From the NCBI GenBank assembly GCA_031549285.1, contig JAVBPZ010000002.1:69345-133344 (forward strand): a stretch of 64,000 nucleotides of DNA, written 5' to 3'. Positions within the stretch are counted from its first letter, which is position 1; each line of letters begins with the position of its first letter. Below the pieces are notes generated by a model. That model did no database searches. It was not told the origin of the DNA and saw nothing but the letters and a program-made list of their open reading frames with translations. The DNA comes from JAAYCI01 sp031549285. GTDB taxonomy: Bacteria > Bacillota > Clostridia > Oscillospirales > Ruminococcaceae. This document shows, in pieces, positions 1-8,100 of this stretch. The position numbers and the translations under genes are program-made.

Positions 1-982
1 TCACCTTTTGCATCAGCCGGTCAAACTGGTCCGGCGTCAGGCTTTGGGCGCCGTCGCTCAGCGCGTGGGGCGGGTCGTTGTGCACCTCTATCATCAGCCC
101 GTCGGCCCCGGCCGCCACCGCCGCCAGCGCCAGCGGTTCTACCATAAAGTTAATGCCTGCGGCGTGGCTGGGATCCACCACCACCGGCAGATGGCTGTGG
201 TGTTTCAGCATGGGTATAGCGCTGATATCCAGCGTGTTGCGCATGGACGGCTCAAAGGTGCGTATCCCGCGCTCGCACAAAATCACTTGCCCGTTGCCGC
301 CTGCCATGATATACTCGGCGCTCATCAAAAGCTCCTCCAGCGTGCTGGAAAGCCCCCGCTTTAGTAGCACCGGCACGTCGATACCGCCCAGCTCCTTCAG
401 CAGTTCAAAGTTCTGCATGTTGCGCGCGCCCACCTGTAGCATATCCACCCCCGCCTCCAAAAACAGCGGCAGGTGCGAGGCGTCCATCACCTCGGTTACA
501 ATCGGCAGGCCCAGCGCGGCTTTCGCTTCTTTCAGCAGGTCCAGTCCCTCCGCGCGCAGCCCCTGGAACGCATAGGGCGAGGTGCGCGGCTTAAACGCGC
601 CCCCACGCAAAAACTGCGCCCCGCTTTGCTGAATGCGCCCGGCCACCTCCATAATCTGCGCCGAGCTTTCCACACTGCACGGGCCGGCCATCACCGCGAA
701 ATGTCCCCCGCCAATCTTCACCCCGCCGGCCTGTACCACCGTGTCCAGCGGGTGAAACTTCCGGTTGGCCTTTTTATATGGTTCACTCACCCGTTTTACA
801 TCGGCCACGGCGGGGTCTGCACGCACCAGGTCAATATCCACGCCGGAGGTATCCCCCACCAGCCCAAACAGGCGGGTGTGCTCGCCCTCGGACGCATGAA
901 TGGAAAGCCCCTGGTTTTCAAACTGTGTGCGCAGCGTGCGTATTTGCTCTTCGCTTGCCTCCGGCTTAAAAATTACAATCAT
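1..982 (-). CDS. aroF: DAHP synthase (3-deoxy-7-phosphoheptulonate synthase), 3' end cut by the window
   Basis: Condenses phosphoenolpyruvate and erythrose 4-phosphate, the first step of the shikimate pathway to Tyr, Phe and Trp. The product starts MIVIFKPEASEEQI, an N-terminal ACT-like/ferredoxin-like domain of about 70 residues. The TIM barrel follows, with VMAGPCSVES near residue 105, typical of the AroA I-beta family (Thermotoga, Bacillus type). 327 codons are visible; the frame is open at base 1 and the last residues read LTPDQFDRLMQKV, so about ten codons are probably missing. The start is set by AGGAG eight to nine bases upstream of the ATG at 982. It is preceded by its own promoter, a Tyr-rich leader peptide and an intrinsic terminator, so expression is very likely attenuated. 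Confidence 0.93.
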   Translation of the reverse strand, partial: MIVIFKPEASEEQIRTLRTQFENQGLSIHASEGEHTRLFGLVGDTSGVDIDLVRADPAVADVKRVSEPYKKANRKFHPLDTVVQAGGVKIGGGHFAVMAGPCSVESSAQIMEVAGRIQQSGAQFLRGGAFKPRTSPYAFQGLRAEGLDLLKEAKAALGLPIVTEVMDASHLPLFLEAGVDMLQVGARNMQNFELLKELGGIDVPVLLKRGLSSTLEELLMSAEYIMAGGNGQVILCERGIRTFEPSMRNTLDISAIPMLKHHSHLPVVVDPSHAAGINFMVEPLALAAVAAGADGLMIEVHNDPPHALSDGAQSLTPDQFDRLMQKV

Positions 983-1060
983 GCCACATCGCTCCTTTTG
1001 TTTTCACGGCATGCTTTTTTGCGACACCGTGTTGTTCCTGTTCCATACAGCCCCATACAT

Positions 1061-1097
1061 AAAAAGCCAGCCATCCGTTGCGGAGGGCCGGCTTTTG
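1061..1097 (-). terminator. Intrinsic terminator in the aroF leader (attenuator)
   Basis: On the minus strand AAAAGCCGGCC pairs with GGCTGGCTTTT (one G-U), extended by CTCCG/CGGA around a CAA loop, and is followed by a U-rich run. It lies between the leader peptide stop (1112) and the aroF start (982). Its 5' arm AGCCGG is also perfectly complementary to CCGGCT at 1120-1125, inside the leader peptide reading frame. This gives mutually exclusive antiterminator and terminator folds. Confidence 0.85.
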
Positions 1098-1111
1098 GTC
1101 ATCTTCAGCTG

Positions 1112-1216
1112 TCATCGGCAGCCGGTACCACACGCCACACACCCGCAACAAACCGCACCTTTGCCATAATAGCAAAAGGAATACACGGAATAATAACGAA
1201 GTGCTGCATTTTGCAT
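1112..1216 (-). CDS. aroF leader peptide, Tyr-rich (34 aa)
   Basis: A short frame ATG(1216)...TGA(1112), with AAAGG nine bases upstream. Codons 8-17 encode YYSVYSFCYY: five Tyr and one Phe in ten residues. The C-terminal half is Cys/Gly-rich (VCCGCVACGTGC). It lies downstream of a consensus promoter and just upstream of an intrinsic terminator and a DAHP synthase, the classic layout for ribosome-mediated attenuation. By inference, stalling at Tyr (or Phe) codons would free the CCGGCT segment to form the antiterminator. The peptide itself probably has no other role, although the Cys-rich tail is unexplained. Confidence 0.8.
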   Translation of the reverse strand: MQNAALRYYSVYSFCYYGKGAVCCGCVACGTGCR

Positions 1217-1276
1217 GAGGTATCGCCTTTCCGGCGCCGTGCGCCTGACCCAGAGGCGGGTCATTTGGGTGGGTAA

Positions 1277-1305
1277 AGTATACCCCCACATTTTCCGGTT
1301 GTCAA
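1277..1305 (-). promoter_or_regulatory. Promoter of the aroF leader
   Basis: Minus strand: TTGACA (1305-1300), 17-base spacer, TATACT (1282-1277). Near-consensus sigma-A promoter. Its -35 box overlaps the -35 box of the divergent ybaK promoter. Confidence 0.85.
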
Positions 1306-1327
1306 GTGAGGTCCTTTTGTGTATAAT
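1299..1327 (+). promoter_or_regulatory. Promoter of ybaK
   Basis: TTGTCA (1299-1304), 17-base spacer, TATAAT (1322-1327). The -35 box is embedded in the palindrome-like TTGTCAA shared with the opposite-strand promoter. Confidence 0.85.
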
Positions 1328-1368
1328 GTTTTTGCCTTTTTTGACAGTGAAAGCCGAGGGACCATTTT

Positions 1369-1842
1369 ATGCCGAGCAAGACCAACGCCATGCGCCTCTT
1401 GGAAAACGAAAAAATCCCCTATACCGTACACGAATATGACGCATCCGATGGAGAAATAGACGGCGTATCGGTCGCGCGCAAAACCGGGCGCGAGGCCGCA
1501 ATGGTGTTTAAAACCCTGGTCACCCGTGGCGCCGGCGGCGGTTGTTTTGTCTTTTGCCTGCCGGTAGACGCCGAGCTGGATCTGAAGTTGGCCGCCAAAA
1601 CCGCCGGAGAAAAAAGCATTGCCATGGTTCCGCTGGCGCAGGTGCTGCCGCTTACCGGGTATGTGCGCGGCGGGGTCAGCCCGCTGGGCATGAAAAAACG
1701 CTATCCGTTTTTCCTGGCTGCCGCCGCCATGGATCATTCCACCATTTTGGTTAGCGGCGGGCGCATCGGCCTGCAGATAGAAATAGCCCCGAACGACCTG
1801 CTGGGCGCTACCGGCGGCGCCGTGTTCGCTACTTCACCGTAG
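1369..1842 (+). CDS. ybaK: YbaK/EbsC family Cys-tRNA(Pro) deacylase
   Basis: 157 residues, the usual length of the family. YbaK hydrolyses Cys-tRNA(Pro) that prolyl-tRNA synthetase makes in error, a cytosolic proofreading-in-trans role. Family features seen are the N-terminal TNAMRLLENEKIPYTVHEY, the VFKTLV segment that contains the essential Lys of the family, and GYVRGGVSPLGMKK followed by SGGRIGLQIEI near the C-terminus. Start ATG has GAGGG eight bases upstream and a consensus promoter about 45 bases upstream. It stands alone; the next gene has its own RBS 83 bases downstream. Confidence 0.93.
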   Translation: MPSKTNAMRLLENEKIPYTVHEYDASDGEIDGVSVARKTGREAAMVFKTLVTRGAGGGCFVFCLPVDAELDLKLAAKTAGEKSIAMVPLAQVLPLTGYVRGGVSPLGMKKRYPFFLAAAAMDHSTILVSGGRIGLQIEIAPNDLLGATGGAVFATSP

Positions 1843-1925
1843 CCGCCCCACCCACGGGCATCCCATGCACATACACACCGGCGTTTATCCGTATCCGCCA
1901 CAACAACCACAAAGGACGGTATCCC

Positions 1926-3437
1926 ATGACCAACGACACCATGGTTCTGCTGTTTGGCCTGCTCTCTGTTATTACAGGGATCGTCCTTTTTATTTCCATT
2001 GTGCAAAAAGTACCCAAGCCCCTGCGGGTGCCTTTCGTGTGGCTGGGCGTCTGCATCCTGTGCGCCTTAACCAGCGATGTCATCTACTTTGCCATAGACC
2101 TGTTCGGCTGGTTCCTGTTCTTCTACAACCTAAAGGTTCCTTTTATGCTTTTCGCCTCAGTCGCCACCTTCATTTTGGTGCTGCGGTTCTATCACCAGGA
2201 CAAAATCCTCACCCGGCGCTTTAAAATCTGCCTTACCATCTTTCCCATCCTTATTTCGCTGTGCTCGCTCACCAGCGAATACCACTACCTGTTTCGCTAT
2301 CGCCAGGCCATCATTGCGGATAAACCCCTGCGCCTGGTGGGGCAAATTCGCGGCTTTGGTTTCTGGTTGTACGTGGGATATTGCTATATTTTGTTGATTG
2401 GGTGCCTGTTTGTGGCGCTGCGCCAACACCGGAAGCTGCCCAAAGGCTACCGCGCATCCTCCCTTATCATGATTATCTCGCTGTTTGTCACCGGGGCCGC
2501 CAGCATTCTTAACGCTGTTTTCCCTGCCATTCCGTTCGACTGCACCCTTGTCGCCATGGGGGTGGGGTATGTCTTCATTTATCTGGCGCTTTTGACCAGC
2601 GCAAAGACCGACCTGTTGGTGGTGGCACGGGACGAAATATTTAACTACCTCGAGGAACTGGTCTTTATCCTCAGCCTGGACCGCCAGGTACTGGACGCCA
2701 ACCAGTCGGCGCGCCGGTGGATGACCTCGCTGGACCTTACCGTAAATTTTCCGGTTCCGTTCTCTAAAATCATGAGTGCGTTGCACGACAAAGGGGTCGC
2801 CATCCGTGAAAACGACAGCTCCGAGGACGGCATTGATATTTATTTTTCCCACAATGAATACGACGTAATGTATAACCTGAAAGAACGGTTTGTGCTGGAC
2901 GTGGACGAGCGTCCCATCGGGTTTTACATCACCTTGTTTGATGTCACCCGCTACAAAACCATCATTGACCGGCTGGAAATTATGGCCGAGGTAGACCCCC
3001 TGACCGGCCTGCCCAACCGCCGCGCCTACGAGGCGCTGAAAACCCATTACCAAAAAAGCGCCCCGCCGCTCAGCGTCATTATCGGTGACGTAAACAACCT
3101 GAAAAAAGTGAATGACGAACTGGGCCACCAGCAGGGCGACCAGCTGCTGCAGGTGGTGTCGCGCCAGCTGCGCCGCAGCTGCCCGGAGAATGGCACCGTA
3201 CTGCGCATTGGCGGCGATGAGTTTGTGATGTTCCTGCCGAATACCACCACCGAGGACGCACGCCGTGTCATGGTTTCCATTGACCAAAGCCTGCGCAACA
3301 AAACCGCCTACCCGTTCTCGCCGTCCATCGCGCTGGGCCTTTCCACAAAGCTCACCCCCGGCGAGGATATCGAAGCGGTCATTCGCCACGCGGATATTGA
3401 TATGTACAACAACAAAAACGACCGTCGAAAACGATAA
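1926..3437 (+). CDS. Membrane diguanylate cyclase (7TM-PAS-GGDEF)
   Basis: 503 residues. Seven hydrophobic segments fill about residues 5-225, like the histidine-kinase N-terminal 7TM region. A PAS-like segment (about 235-345, ending FDVTRYK) follows, then a GGDEF domain that starts at DPLTGLPNRR. The active-site GGDEF is intact at 429-433, so synthesis of cyclic di-GMP from two GTP is expected at the inner face of the membrane. The I-site position (RxxD, ending eight residues before GG) reads SxxE, so product inhibition through the canonical I-site is unlikely. Start supported by AAGGACGG upstream. An intrinsic terminator follows, so it is probably monocistronic. Confidence 0.92.
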   Translation: MTNDTMVLLFGLLSVITGIVLFISIVQKVPKPLRVPFVWLGVCILCALTSDVIYFAIDLFGWFLFFYNLKVPFMLFASVATFILVLRFYHQDKILTRRFKICLTIFPILISLCSLTSEYHYLFRYRQAIIADKPLRLVGQIRGFGFWLYVGYCYILLIGCLFVALRQHRKLPKGYRASSLIMIISLFVTGAASILNAVFPAIPFDCTLVAMGVGYVFIYLALLTSAKTDLLVVARDEIFNYLEELVFILSLDRQVLDANQSARRWMTSLDLTVNFPVPFSKIMSALHDKGVAIRENDSSEDGIDIYFSHNEYDVMYNLKERFVLDVDERPIGFYITLFDVTRYKTIIDRLEIMAEVDPLTGLPNRRAYEALKTHYQKSAPPLSVIIGDVNNLKKVNDELGHQQGDQLLQVVSRQLRRSCPENGTVLRIGGDEFVMFLPNTTTEDARRVMVSIDQSLRNKTAYPFSPSIALGLSTKLTPGEDIEAVIRHADIDMYNNKNDRRKR

Positions 3438-3469
3438 GGTATAATATCAGTTACCCTCTCTGTCTTCCA

Positions 3470-3508
3470 CCCTTCTGTGCAATCATCGCAGAGGGGTTTT
3501 GTTTTTTT
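3470..3508 (+). terminator. Intrinsic terminator after the diguanylate cyclase
   Basis: CCCTTCTG (3470-3477) pairs with CAGAGGGG (3489-3496), including one G-U pair, followed by a T-rich run to 3508. Confidence 0.75.
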
Positions 3509-3510
3509 GA

Positions 3511-4073
3511 AGAAATTTTTGGAACATATGTACCGCCCAGCAGGCTGTAATATTTCCTAATTTTTTGCACCCCATACCCCACCCCTATGGGCAAAGCGGC
3601 AAACCCATGTCCACCCCTTGCATTTTCCCCTTTAAAACGGTAGTATAAAGTAAGTACTGATTTAATCCCTTATCGGCGTCTTTGCAGTCTTTTTTCGCCG
3701 GAGCGTTGTTGCCAAAACCTTAAATATCGGCAGATATTCGCGGCTTTGTCGCCTAGCTTCGGCAAAAAAATCCTTGCCATGCCATCCGCCAGGGATTAAC
3801 CAGCACTTTCGAAGGATAGTTTTACTTCGCAGTAAAGAGCATCCCATTCCATTTCCCAACGAAGGCAGGAGGGGTACAAATGCACATCGCACGGGGTTTC
3901 CGGCACACACCCTGTTGTAACCGCAGCCACAGTCACCTCTGCCTGCGTCTGTTTTGGTATACGGCCGGCAAATTGTAACCAAAGGCCCCGGTGCATCCGT
4001 GCATCGTGCCTTTTTTCTTTTGGTATCGGTATTCAAACAACATATTTGTGACCACAGCAAAGGGGAAACACAC
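3511..4073 (+). other. Long non-coding leader upstream of purE, carrying a repeat A copy
   Basis: About 560 bases without a convincing gene. It holds a degenerate copy of dispersed repeat A (3651-3753, separate entry) and a small hairpin TTTACT-tcgc-AGTAAA (about 3820-3836). The possible promoter TTGCAT-17-TAGTAT (about 3619-3647) is only moderate. I looked for purine, PRPP/ykkC and ZTP riboswitch signatures and did not recognise one. Whether it is a regulatory 5' UTR of the purine operon cannot be told from the sequence alone. Confidence 0.5.
3651..3753 (+). repeat. Dispersed repeat A, copy 1 (diverged)
   Basis: Begins TAAGTACTGATTTAATCCC and ends with a hairpin AATATC-ggca-GATATT (3723-3738) next to TTTTGGC. 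The same order of blocks occurs at 52568-52673 (TAAGTACCCGCTGATTAAAGCC... then a hairpin). It is a diverged member, so the call rests on shared layout as well as sequence. Confidence 0.5.
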
Positions 4074-4568
4074 ATGAACAACAAGGTAGCCATCATTATG
4101 GGCAGCGACAGCGACCTGCCCATCGTGCAAAAAACCGTGGACGAACTGAAGAAGTTCGGTGTTCCGTACGAGGCGCATATTATGAGCGCCCACCGCACAC
4201 CGGAACGTGCCGCCGCCTTCGCCGCCGCTGCCCGGGAAAGCGGGTTCGGCGTCATCATCGCGGCGGCCGGCATGGCAGCACACCTGGCGGGCGTAGTGGC
4301 CGCACATACCACATTGCCGGTCATCGGCATCCCCTGCAAAGGCGGCGCCATGGACGGGCTGGACGCGCTGCTGGCCACCGTGCAGATGCCGGCGGGCATT
4401 CCGGTGGCCACCGTTGCGCTGAACGGCGGGGCAAACGCCGCCATCCTGGCCGTGCAGATGCTGGCCCTGGCGGATGCTTCCCTGGCAGACAAGCTGCTGG
4501 CGCGCAAGCGGGAAATGGCCGATGCTATCGCCGACAAAGACGCGGCGCTGGCACAGCAGCTGGGGTAA
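4074..4568 (+). CDS. purE: N5-carboxyaminoimidazole ribonucleotide mutase / AIR carboxylase catalytic subunit
   Basis: 164 residues. It produces CAIR in de novo purine synthesis. Family signatures are VAIIMGSDSDLP at the N-terminus, MSAHRTPER (about 42-50), the glycine-rich AAAGMAAHLAG and LLATVQMPAGIPVATVALNGGANAA. The sequence resembles class I PurE, which normally needs PurK to make N5-CAIR. No purK is in the window, so it is either elsewhere or the enzyme uses CO2 directly as class II does. The start ATG follows AAAGGGG by eight bases; upstream in-frame codons have no RBS and no conservation. First gene of the purine cluster, 102 bases before purF. Confidence 0.94.
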   Translation: MNNKVAIIMGSDSDLPIVQKTVDELKKFGVPYEAHIMSAHRTPERAAAFAAAARESGFGVIIAAAGMAAHLAGVVAAHTTLPVIGIPCKGGAMDGLDALLATVQMPAGIPVATVALNGGANAAILAVQMLALADASLADKLLARKREMADAIADKDAALAQQLG

Positions 4569-4670
4569 AACCCGTATCCGCGGCGTTTCACCACCATCGT
4601 ATATTTTGCACCCTCTTTAGTATCGTTACCGGCATTCACCTAGCAACTGCAACCAGGAAAGGCAACCAGC

Positions 4671-6155
4671 ATGAAGCATTCCAGCTACACCAGCGACAAA
4701 CTGCACGAAGAATGCGGCGTTTTCGCCGTGTTTGACCGTGGCGATATTGAAAACGTAGTCAGCCTGTGTTTTTACGGTTTATACGCGCTGCAGCACCGCG
4801 GCCAGGAAAGCTGCGGCATTGCGGTGAACGACGAGGGCGTGGTCACCAACCACCGGGATCTGGGCCTGGTGAACGAGGTCTTTACCCGGGACGCGCTGCA
4901 CAACCTGGGCACCGGGCAAATCGCCATGGGCCATGTGCGCTACGGCACCACCGGCACCCGCCGCCGTTCCAACGCACAGCCGCTGGTCATCAACCACATT
5001 AAGGGCTCCATGACCCTGGCCCACAACGGCAACCTGACCAACGCGGCCGAACTGCGGGAGGAGCAGGAACTGCGCGGCGGCATCTTTCACTCCACCAGCG
5101 ACACCGAGGTCATCGCCTACACCATCACGCACGAGCGCCTGACCGCACCCAGCATAGAAAAAGCGGTGGAGGGCGCCATGCCCCGCCTGAAAGGCGCATA
5201 CTCCATGGTGCTTATGAGCCCGCGCAAGCTCATCGCCGCGCGCGACCCGTTTGGTTTTCGCCCGCTGTGCATGGGAAAAATCGGCGAAAGCATTATTTTC
5301 GCCAGCGAAAGCTGCGCGCTCAGCGCCGTTGGCGCAGAGTTCATCCGTGACATCGAACCGGGCGAAATTGTGGTGGTCACCCAGGACAGCATCGAAAGCA
5401 TCCGCACCCACTGCGGCAAACCGTCGGCGCTGTGCGTGTTCGAATATGTCTACTTCGCCCGGCCAGACTCCGTGGTGGACGGCGCCTCGGTACACCTGGC
5501 ACGCATGCGCGCGGGCGAGGCGCTGGCAAAAGAACACCCGCTGGACGCGGACGTGGTCATCGGCGTGCCGGACTCCGGGCTGGACGCCGCCCTGGGCTAT
5601 GCCAACCAAAGCGGCATCCCTTACGGCATCGGCTTTTTGAAAAACAAATACATTGGCCGCACCTTCATTGCCCCCAGCCAGGCGCAGCGCGAAAATGACG
5701 TGCGTATAAAACTGAACCCCATCGCCGCCACGGTGGCCGGCAAACGGGTGGTCATGGTGGACGATTCCATCGTGCGCGGCACCACCAGCCTGAAGATTAT
5801 CAAGCTGCTGCGCGAGGCCGGCGCAAAGGAAGTACACATGCTGCTGTCCTGCCCGCCGTTTTTGCACCCCTGCTACTTTGGCACCGATATAGACTCCAGC
5901 GAAAACCTGATTGCGTATAACCATACCATCGAGGAGATCCGCACCATCATTGGGGCAGACACCCTGGGGTATCTTTCCATCGAGGCATTGGCGGACCTTG
6001 CGCCAAATTGCTCTTTGGGCTTTTGCAACGGCTGCTTCACCGGCAACTACCCGGTGGCGCCGCCGGTACACAGCCAGAAAATAAAGTTCGAGGAAAAACT
6101 GCGCAAAGGGTTTTTGCAGCCTTCACTGAAGGATGCGCCCCATCCCACCGACTGA
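4671..6155 (+). CDS. purF: Amidophosphoribosyltransferase
   Basis: 494 residues. It transfers the amide of glutamine to PRPP, the committed step of purine synthesis. A 14-residue propeptide precedes the predicted N-terminal nucleophile Cys15 (HEEC-GVFAV), so self-cleavage is expected. An Ntn glutaminase domain follows (HRGQES, GHVRYGTTG). The C-terminal half is a phosphoribosyltransferase with the PRPP loop VVMVDDSIVRGTTS. Cysteines in CVFEYVYFARPDS, LLSCPPFLHPCYF and CSLGFCNGC match the 4Fe-4S-binding Bacillus-type enzyme. RBS AGGAAAGG upstream. Confidence 0.96.
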   Translation: MKHSSYTSDKLHEECGVFAVFDRGDIENVVSLCFYGLYALQHRGQESCGIAVNDEGVVTNHRDLGLVNEVFTRDALHNLGTGQIAMGHVRYGTTGTRRRSNAQPLVINHIKGSMTLAHNGNLTNAAELREEQELRGGIFHSTSDTEVIAYTITHERLTAPSIEKAVEGAMPRLKGAYSMVLMSPRKLIAARDPFGFRPLCMGKIGESIIFASESCALSAVGAEFIRDIEPGEIVVVTQDSIESIRTHCGKPSALCVFEYVYFARPDSVVDGASVHLARMRAGEALAKEHPLDADVVIGVPDSGLDAALGYANQSGIPYGIGFLKNKYIGRTFIAPSQAQRENDVRIKLNPIAATVAGKRVVMVDDSIVRGTTSLKIIKLLREAGAKEVHMLLSCPPFLHPCYFGTDIDSSENLIAYNHTIEEIRTIIGADTLGYLSIEALADLAPNCSLGFCNGCFTGNYPVAPPVHSQKIKFEEKLRKGFLQPSLKDAPHPTD

Positions 6156-6169
6156 TTCCGCACAAGGGC

Positions 6170-6270
6170 AAAACGGCATATCGCTTCACCCGCGTCATTC
6201 CTGCCCCTCCGCGCTGCTATACGGAAGTCGCTTTTGCGCGGCCTTCGCTTCGCCTGCCAATAAATTTCCC
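6170..6270 (+). repeat. Possible remnant of dispersed repeat B in the purF-purM spacer
   Basis: About 40 bases (GCTTTTGCGCGGCC...CCAATAAA) resemble the right end of repeat B at 54919-55106 (GCTTTTGCGCGACC...CCAAAAAA). Homology is short and this may be only part of an element. Confidence 0.35.
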
Positions 6271-6288
6271 CTAAGGGAGGACATCTGC

Positions 6289-7341
6289 ATGCAACACAGC
6301 CACAGCGACAGCTACAAGGCCGCCGGCGTAGACATCACCGCCGGTTACGAGGCGGTGCGCCTGATGAAAGACCATGTGGCGCGCACACAAACCGCCGGGG
6401 TGCTGTCTGGTCTGGGCGGGTTTGGCGGCCTGTATGGGCTGGATCTTTCCGATACCCCACAGCCGGTGCTGGTATCCGGCACCGACGGCGTGGGCACCAA
6501 ACTGCGGGTCGCTTTCCTGCTGGACAAGCACGATACCGTGGGCATAGACTGTGTGGCCATGTGCGTGAACGACATCATCTGTTCTGGGGCAAAACCCCTG
6601 TTTTTTCTGGATTATATTGCCTGCGGAAAAAATTTCCCGGAAAAAATAGCCAGCATTGTGGCCGGTATTGCCGAGGGCTGCGTGCAGGCGGGCTGTGCGC
6701 TGGTGGGCGGCGAAACTGCCGAGATGCCGGGCTTTTACCCCGAGGACGAATACGACCTGGCCGGCTTTGCCGTGGGCGTGGTGGACAAAAGTAAAATTTT
6801 GGACAACACCAAAATGCAGCCCGGCAACCTGGTGCTGGCACTGAAATCTTCCGGCGTGCATTCAAACGGGTTTTCGCTGGTGCGCCAGGTATTTGGCCTT
6901 TCCAGCGACGAAGACACCGCCAAAACACAGCTGGCGGGGTTCACTTCTTCCCTGGGCAAAACACTGGGCGAGGCGCTGCTGGCGCCCACCCGCATCTATG
7001 TGAAGCCCGTGCTGGCCCTGCTGGCCGCGGTACCGGTACTGGGCCTGTCGCACATTACCGGCGGCGGATTTTACGAAAACATTCCCCGCTGCCTGCCGGC
7101 GGGCCTGTCGGTAAAAATCGACCCGGATGCCATTCAAACCCCGCCGCTGTTCAGCCTGATTGCGGAAAAAGGAAATGTTTCCCGGCACGATATGTTCAAC
7201 ACCTTCAACATGGGGGTGGGCATGTGCGCGGTGGTTCCCGCCACCGCCGCAGACCAGGCGCTCCAGGTACTGCGCGCCGCGGGGGAAGACGCCTACATCC
7301 TGGGCGAAGTTGTTCGCGGAGACGGAGGCGTATACCTGTGA
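6289..7341 (+). CDS. purM: Phosphoribosylformylglycinamidine cyclo-ligase (AIR synthetase)
   Basis: 350 residues, standard length. It closes FGAM to AIR with ATP. Signatures are YKAAGVDITAGYEAV at the N-terminus, GTDGVGTKLRVA (about 62-73), DCVAMCVNDI, ALVGGETAEMPG and HITGGGFYENIPRCLP. GGGAGG stands eight to nine bases before the ATG at 6289, which fixes the start; the frame is open further upstream but without RBS or homology. Its TGA overlaps the GTG start of purN by four bases (GTGA), so the two are translationally coupled. Confidence 0.96.
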   Translation: MQHSHSDSYKAAGVDITAGYEAVRLMKDHVARTQTAGVLSGLGGFGGLYGLDLSDTPQPVLVSGTDGVGTKLRVAFLLDKHDTVGIDCVAMCVNDIICSGAKPLFFLDYIACGKNFPEKIASIVAGIAEGCVQAGCALVGGETAEMPGFYPEDEYDLAGFAVGVVDKSKILDNTKMQPGNLVLALKSSGVHSNGFSLVRQVFGLSSDEDTAKTQLAGFTSSLGKTLGEALLAPTRIYVKPVLALLAAVPVLGLSHITGGGFYENIPRCLPAGLSVKIDPDAIQTPPLFSLIAEKGNVSRHDMFNTFNMGVGMCAVVPATAADQALQVLRAAGEDAYILGEVVRGDGGVYL

Positions 7342-7973
7342 AACCCACTGTGCCGGACGCGCCGCAGCAAACCGGCGCCCGTGTAAAAAATATCGCGGTG
7401 CTGGTGTCCGGCGGCGGCACCAACCTGCAGGCGCTGCTTGACGCCGGGGCCGCCGGCAAAATCCCACATGGCAACATCGCGCTGGTGGTGGCGTCGAACC
7501 CCGGCGCCTTTGCACTGCAGCGTGCCGCAGCCGCGGGCATTCCGGCGCTGGTGATAAACCGCAAAGAACACACCGCGGACAGCTTCGACGCCGCGCTGGC
7601 CGACCTGCTGCTTTCCCGTAATATTCACCTGGTGGTGCTGGCGGGGTTTCTTTCCATTTTGGGACCACAGGTGCTGGCAGCCTTTCCGCGCCGCATCGTG
7701 AACATCCACCCCAGCCTCATTCCTTCTTTCAGCGGCGCGGGTTTTTACGGCCTGCGCGTACACGAGGCGGCGCTGCAGCGCGGGGTGAAAATCACCGGGG
7801 CCACCGTGCATCTGGTGAATGAAATACCGGACGGCGGCGAAATTCTGCTGCAAAAACCGGTGGAGGTGCAGGCAGGGGACACCCCGGAAACCCTGCAAAA
7901 ACGGGTGATGGAACAGGCGGAATGGCAGCTGCTGCCCGCGGCGGTGGAGATGCTGTGCACCATGGAGCCATAA
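7338..7973 (+). CDS. purN: Phosphoribosylglycinamide formyltransferase (GAR transformylase)
   Basis: 211 residues. It transfers the formyl group of 10-formyl-THF to GAR. Motifs: AVLVSGGGTNLQALL near the start, NIHPSLIPSF with catalytic Asn and His, and GATVHLVNEIPDGGEIL with the catalytic Asp. The GTG start overlaps the purM stop and has GGAGG nine bases upstream; about 15 poorly conserved residues precede the usual family start. It uses the same cofactor as the AICAR transformylase downstream, so two one-carbon-dependent steps lie in one cluster. Confidence 0.95.
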   Translation: MKPTVPDAPQQTGARVKNIAVLVSGGGTNLQALLDAGAAGKIPHGNIALVVASNPGAFALQRAAAAGIPALVINRKEHTADSFDAALADLLLSRNIHLVVLAGFLSILGPQVLAAFPRRIVNIHPSLIPSFSGAGFYGLRVHEAALQRGVKITGATVHLVNEIPDGGEILLQKPVEVQAGDTPETLQKRVMEQAEWQLLPAAVEMLCTMEP

Positions 7974-8100
7974 CACACAAAGTCTCCGGCCGCGCCGCCT
8001 TACACGACCCGCTCGGCCACCCACCTGCTACCCACCTTCTTTTTTCTTCAAACCATTTTGAACAATTATGAAAAATGTGCAGAAAGGGGATTACCGCAAT

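Noticed and set aside
966..1289. 107-codon minus-strand frame overlapping the aroF leader
   Set aside because: It runs through the terminator and into aroF in another frame, has no RBS, and the Tyr-rich leader frame explains the region better.
2157..3389. 410-codon minus-strand frame opposite the diguanylate cyclase
   Set aside because: GC-rich antisense shadow of a well-supported gene; no homology and no start signal.
3511..4073. Purine or PRPP riboswitch upstream of purE
   Set aside because: No conserved core of either class was found in this leader.
4779..6071. 430-codon minus-strand frame opposite purF
   Set aside because: Composition (His, Val, Ala, Gly, Gln) is typical of the antisense of GC-rich coding sequence; purF is certain.
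7338..7341. Possible frameshift between purM and purN
   Set aside because: Both proteins are full length; the four-base overlap is ordinary translational coupling.
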